From NCBI GenBank assembly GCA_018336195.1, contig JAGXQV010000195.1, forward strand, positions 1-32,329: a stretch of 32,329 bases of DNA, given 5' to 3'. Position 1 is the first letter of the stretch. The number at the start of each line of letters is the position of its first letter. This document shows positions 30,577 through 32,329 of this stretch, one piece after another. The notes beneath the pieces were generated by a model. The model was not told where the DNA came from. It saw nothing but the letters and a program-made list of their open reading frames with translations, and made no database searches. Position numbers and translations under genes: made by a program. Origin of the DNA: Sulfuricella sp. Its GTDB lineage: Bacteria > Pseudomonadota > Gammaproteobacteria > Burkholderiales > Sulfuricellaceae.

Positions 30577-32329
30577 ATGGAACTTGATCTAATAAAAATA
30601 TTAGGAAATATTCTTGATCTTCGAGACAAATCATTAACACCTGATATATCAATGCAGGTCATTTCATATCTTGCATATGGCATTGTCGGGTTATGGGTGA
30701 GTCTAGAATTTATAAAAAAAATACTGGAATCGTTGGCATCAAGTGTTGGGAACCTCAATAAACTGGGGTTATTTCTTGTTAGTGGTCAAGATTTAAAATT
30801 GGCAGTTCGTAGGAGACAGCAATTTTGTGGCGTACTACGTAGTGATTTGGATGCAATTGCAAAAGCGGAGAACTGGAATGACCAGTGGTTCACTGATCTC
30901 GAAGCAGAAGTTGAAGCCGAAGGGGGATATTACAGCAATGTATTGTCACGTCTATTTAAACGCCGTTCACATGGCATCCGTCGTGTCCCCTCTCTAATTC
31001 AAGCAATCCATTCGAGCACAGAGCGGTGCATGTTGTTAGTTGGAGATCCCGGGTGTGGAAAAAGTGTCGCTTTACGCCATTTGGGGCGAACGCTAGCGGA
31101 CGATGGAAGCAAGTCAAAATCAGCAAATGCCAAGGTGCCTCTGTACATTAATTTGAAAGAGTTACCAGTTTGCGATCCGGACGAACTTACTCCTGATTAC
31201 ATTGAGAAATTTACTATAGAGCACATACGGCGAGGGGACTCCGATACTGCCGCTTATGTACGTGAGCACTGGCAAGACCATAAGGAGAAGGGAATATGGT
31301 TTTTCCTTTTTGACTCGTTTGATGAAATTCCTGCAATTTTGCACGCCCCAAATGGGAGCGAGACGATTGAGCAATATAGCCATGCTCTAAGAAAATTTAT
31401 GGACGGAATGGGAACTTGCCGAGGCGTGCTCGCTTCACGCGAGTACAAAGGCCCAGAAGCCCTACCGTGGCAAAAACTGCGAATATTGCAACTAAATCAG
31501 CAACGCCAAGATGAATTGATAGATAACACTTATCTAAATAATCAAAACAAGAGGCTTGTTCGACAACATCTGGCTACTGTGGGCGGTGGCATATTTGGCA
31601 ATCCGCTTTTTATGTCACTACTTTGTCGCTATATCGGTGATACTCAGGAATGTCCATCCAATGATTATGACCTTTTACTTCGACATATTGAACGTCTCGC
31701 ACATCGCGACCCAGGTTACATCCAGAAGCAATACGGGCTTACCGAAATGCAACTACTGGAGGGGGCGACCCAACTAGCAGTTCTTTTTGCGGAAGAATCC
31801 GAACTAAGCCTGGCCCCTAAACATAACGACATAGCTCATGCCATTGGCGTTCGCCAGATGCCGCTTTCCGTTGACCTGGAACGTCTATTGTCTGCACTAA
31901 TCGACGTTAAGATTGGCCGAGCCGATGTAAAGGAGGCCCGCCCTGGTGATCGTCGTTTCACATTCTCACATAGGCGCTATCAGGAAACTTTATTTGTGCA
32001 GTACTTGGCTCAGCACCCCCAACACATCCCAACTGAAAACTTATTACTTGATAGCCGGTGGCGAGAATTTACGGTTACATTGATCCAGTCTCAGCCAGCA
32101 GAAGTTGTTGAGCGCTTTGCGGATGCTGCGGTTCGTCAATTAGCCACTCTTCCACAAAATTCCTTAAAAATCCCAAGTGAGCTAGATGAGGAAGTCCATT
32201 ATTTCGATTGGAGCAAAGGACATTTGCTTCATCTTCTTCAGCTTCTAAACGAGGGGTTTTCCAAAAGACTAGAGTTAGTTCCCGACAAATTACGTGGGGC
32301 GATTTCCCTTCAGTTATTGCCAAAATGGG
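30577..32329 (+). CDS. NACHT/STAND-type NTPase, 3' end beyond the window
   Basis: An uninterrupted frame of 584 codons from ATG 30577 that runs off the right edge. A hydrophobic helix near residues 28-46 could anchor it in the membrane. Walker A is GDPGCGKS at 156-163. Walker B is FFLFDSFDEIP at about 242-252, with the two-acid DxxDE pattern of NACHT proteins. The FTFSHRRYQETLFVQYLA motif near 461-478 matches the helical region after NACHT modules, where FSH-x-x-x-QE is common. AGGG lies 5-6 bases before the ATG. Codon use is clearly AT-rich compared with everything to the left, pointing to transfer. The C-terminal sensor (LRR, TPR or other) is not in view. Related bacterial NACHT proteins defend against phages; that role is inferred here. 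Confidence 0.82.
   Translation, partial: MELDLIKILGNILDLRDKSLTPDISMQVISYLAYGIVGLWVSLEFIKKILESLASSVGNLNKLGLFLVSGQDLKLAVRRRQQFCGVLRSDLDAIAKAENWNDQWFTDLEAEVEAEGGYYSNVLSRLFKRRSHGIRRVPSLIQAIHSSTERCMLLVGDPGCGKSVALRHLGRTLADDGSKSKSANAKVPLYINLKELPVCDPDELTPDYIEKFTIEHIRRGDSDTAAYVREHWQDHKEKGIWFFLFDSFDEIPAILHAPNGSETIEQYSHALRKFMDGMGTCRGVLASREYKGPEALPWQKLRILQLNQQRQDELIDNTYLNNQNKRLVRQHLATVGGGIFGNPLFMSLLCRYIGDTQECPSNDYDLLLRHIERLAHRDPGYIQKQYGLTEMQLLEGATQLAVLFAEESELSLAPKHNDIAHAIGVRQMPLSVDLERLLSALIDVKIGRADVKEARPGDRRFTFSHRRYQETLFVQYLAQHPQHIPTENLLLDSRWREFTVTLIQSQPAEVVERFADAAVRQLATLPQNSLKIPSELDEEVHYFDWSKGHLLHLLQLLNEGFSKRLELVPDKLRGAISLQLLPKW

Noticed and set aside
1..32329. CRISPR arrays, tRNA or rRNA genes, and insertion-sequence transposases
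   Set aside because: No evenly spaced direct repeats with variable spacers, no tRNA cloverleaf pattern, no rRNA core sequence and no transposase motifs were noticed. The repeats found are short palindromes between genes.

Overview
The window reads as a chromosomal segment of a GC-rich betaproteobacterium, probably a sulfur-oxidising lineage near Sulfuricella, Thiobacillus or Gallionella. That placement is inferred from gene content only: an rhd-tusA-dsrE2 sulfur-trafficking cluster, assimilatory nitrate reduction, and the kdsD-kdsC-lptC-lptA-lptB-rpoN-hpf-ptsN-hprK-rapZ block typical of this class.

Left part (1-8843, minus strand): a nitrate-assimilation operon transcribed nrtA-nrtB-nrtD-nirD-nirB-nasA. 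The ABC importer brings nitrate in, NasA reduces it to nitrite, and NirB/NirD reduce nitrite to ammonium. Upstream of nrtA are a sigma-54 promoter (8609-8624) and an NtrC-type enhancer site (8702-8718). The gene for sigma-54 itself lies further right at 22303-23775. All five spacers inside the operon carry palindromic repeats of at least four families.

8844-16087: a membrane Ser/Thr kinase with Sel1 repeats (minus strand) stands divergent to a plus-strand sulfur-carrier group (single-domain rhodanese, TusA, DsrE2-like). Next come a FadL-type outer-membrane channel, an exported protein of unknown function and the tRNA-modification enzyme TcdA. Three good intrinsic terminators punctuate this stretch.

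16097-19529 (minus strand): overlapping small genes for a NusG-II protein, a Gx-transporter-like membrane protein, a surface-adhesin-E-like exported protein, UbiX, a PPOX-fold flavoprotein and a small lipoprotein. A PIN toxin/antitoxin pair is wedged between the NusG-II and Gx genes.

19522-27474 (minus strand): the Kdo, LPS-transport, sigma-54 and nitrogen-PTS block. kdsD is divergent from a KefB/KefC-type antiporter (27517-29511), and the two appear to share one palindromic -10 box.

Right end (29773-32329): a papain-like cysteine peptidase is followed 21 bases later by an AT-rich open frame that runs off the window. It has Walker A, a NACHT-type Walker B and a downstream FSHRRYQE motif, so it is a STAND/NACHT NTPase. 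The sharp change in base composition suggests horizontal acquisition, and a defence role is the best candidate for something new here.
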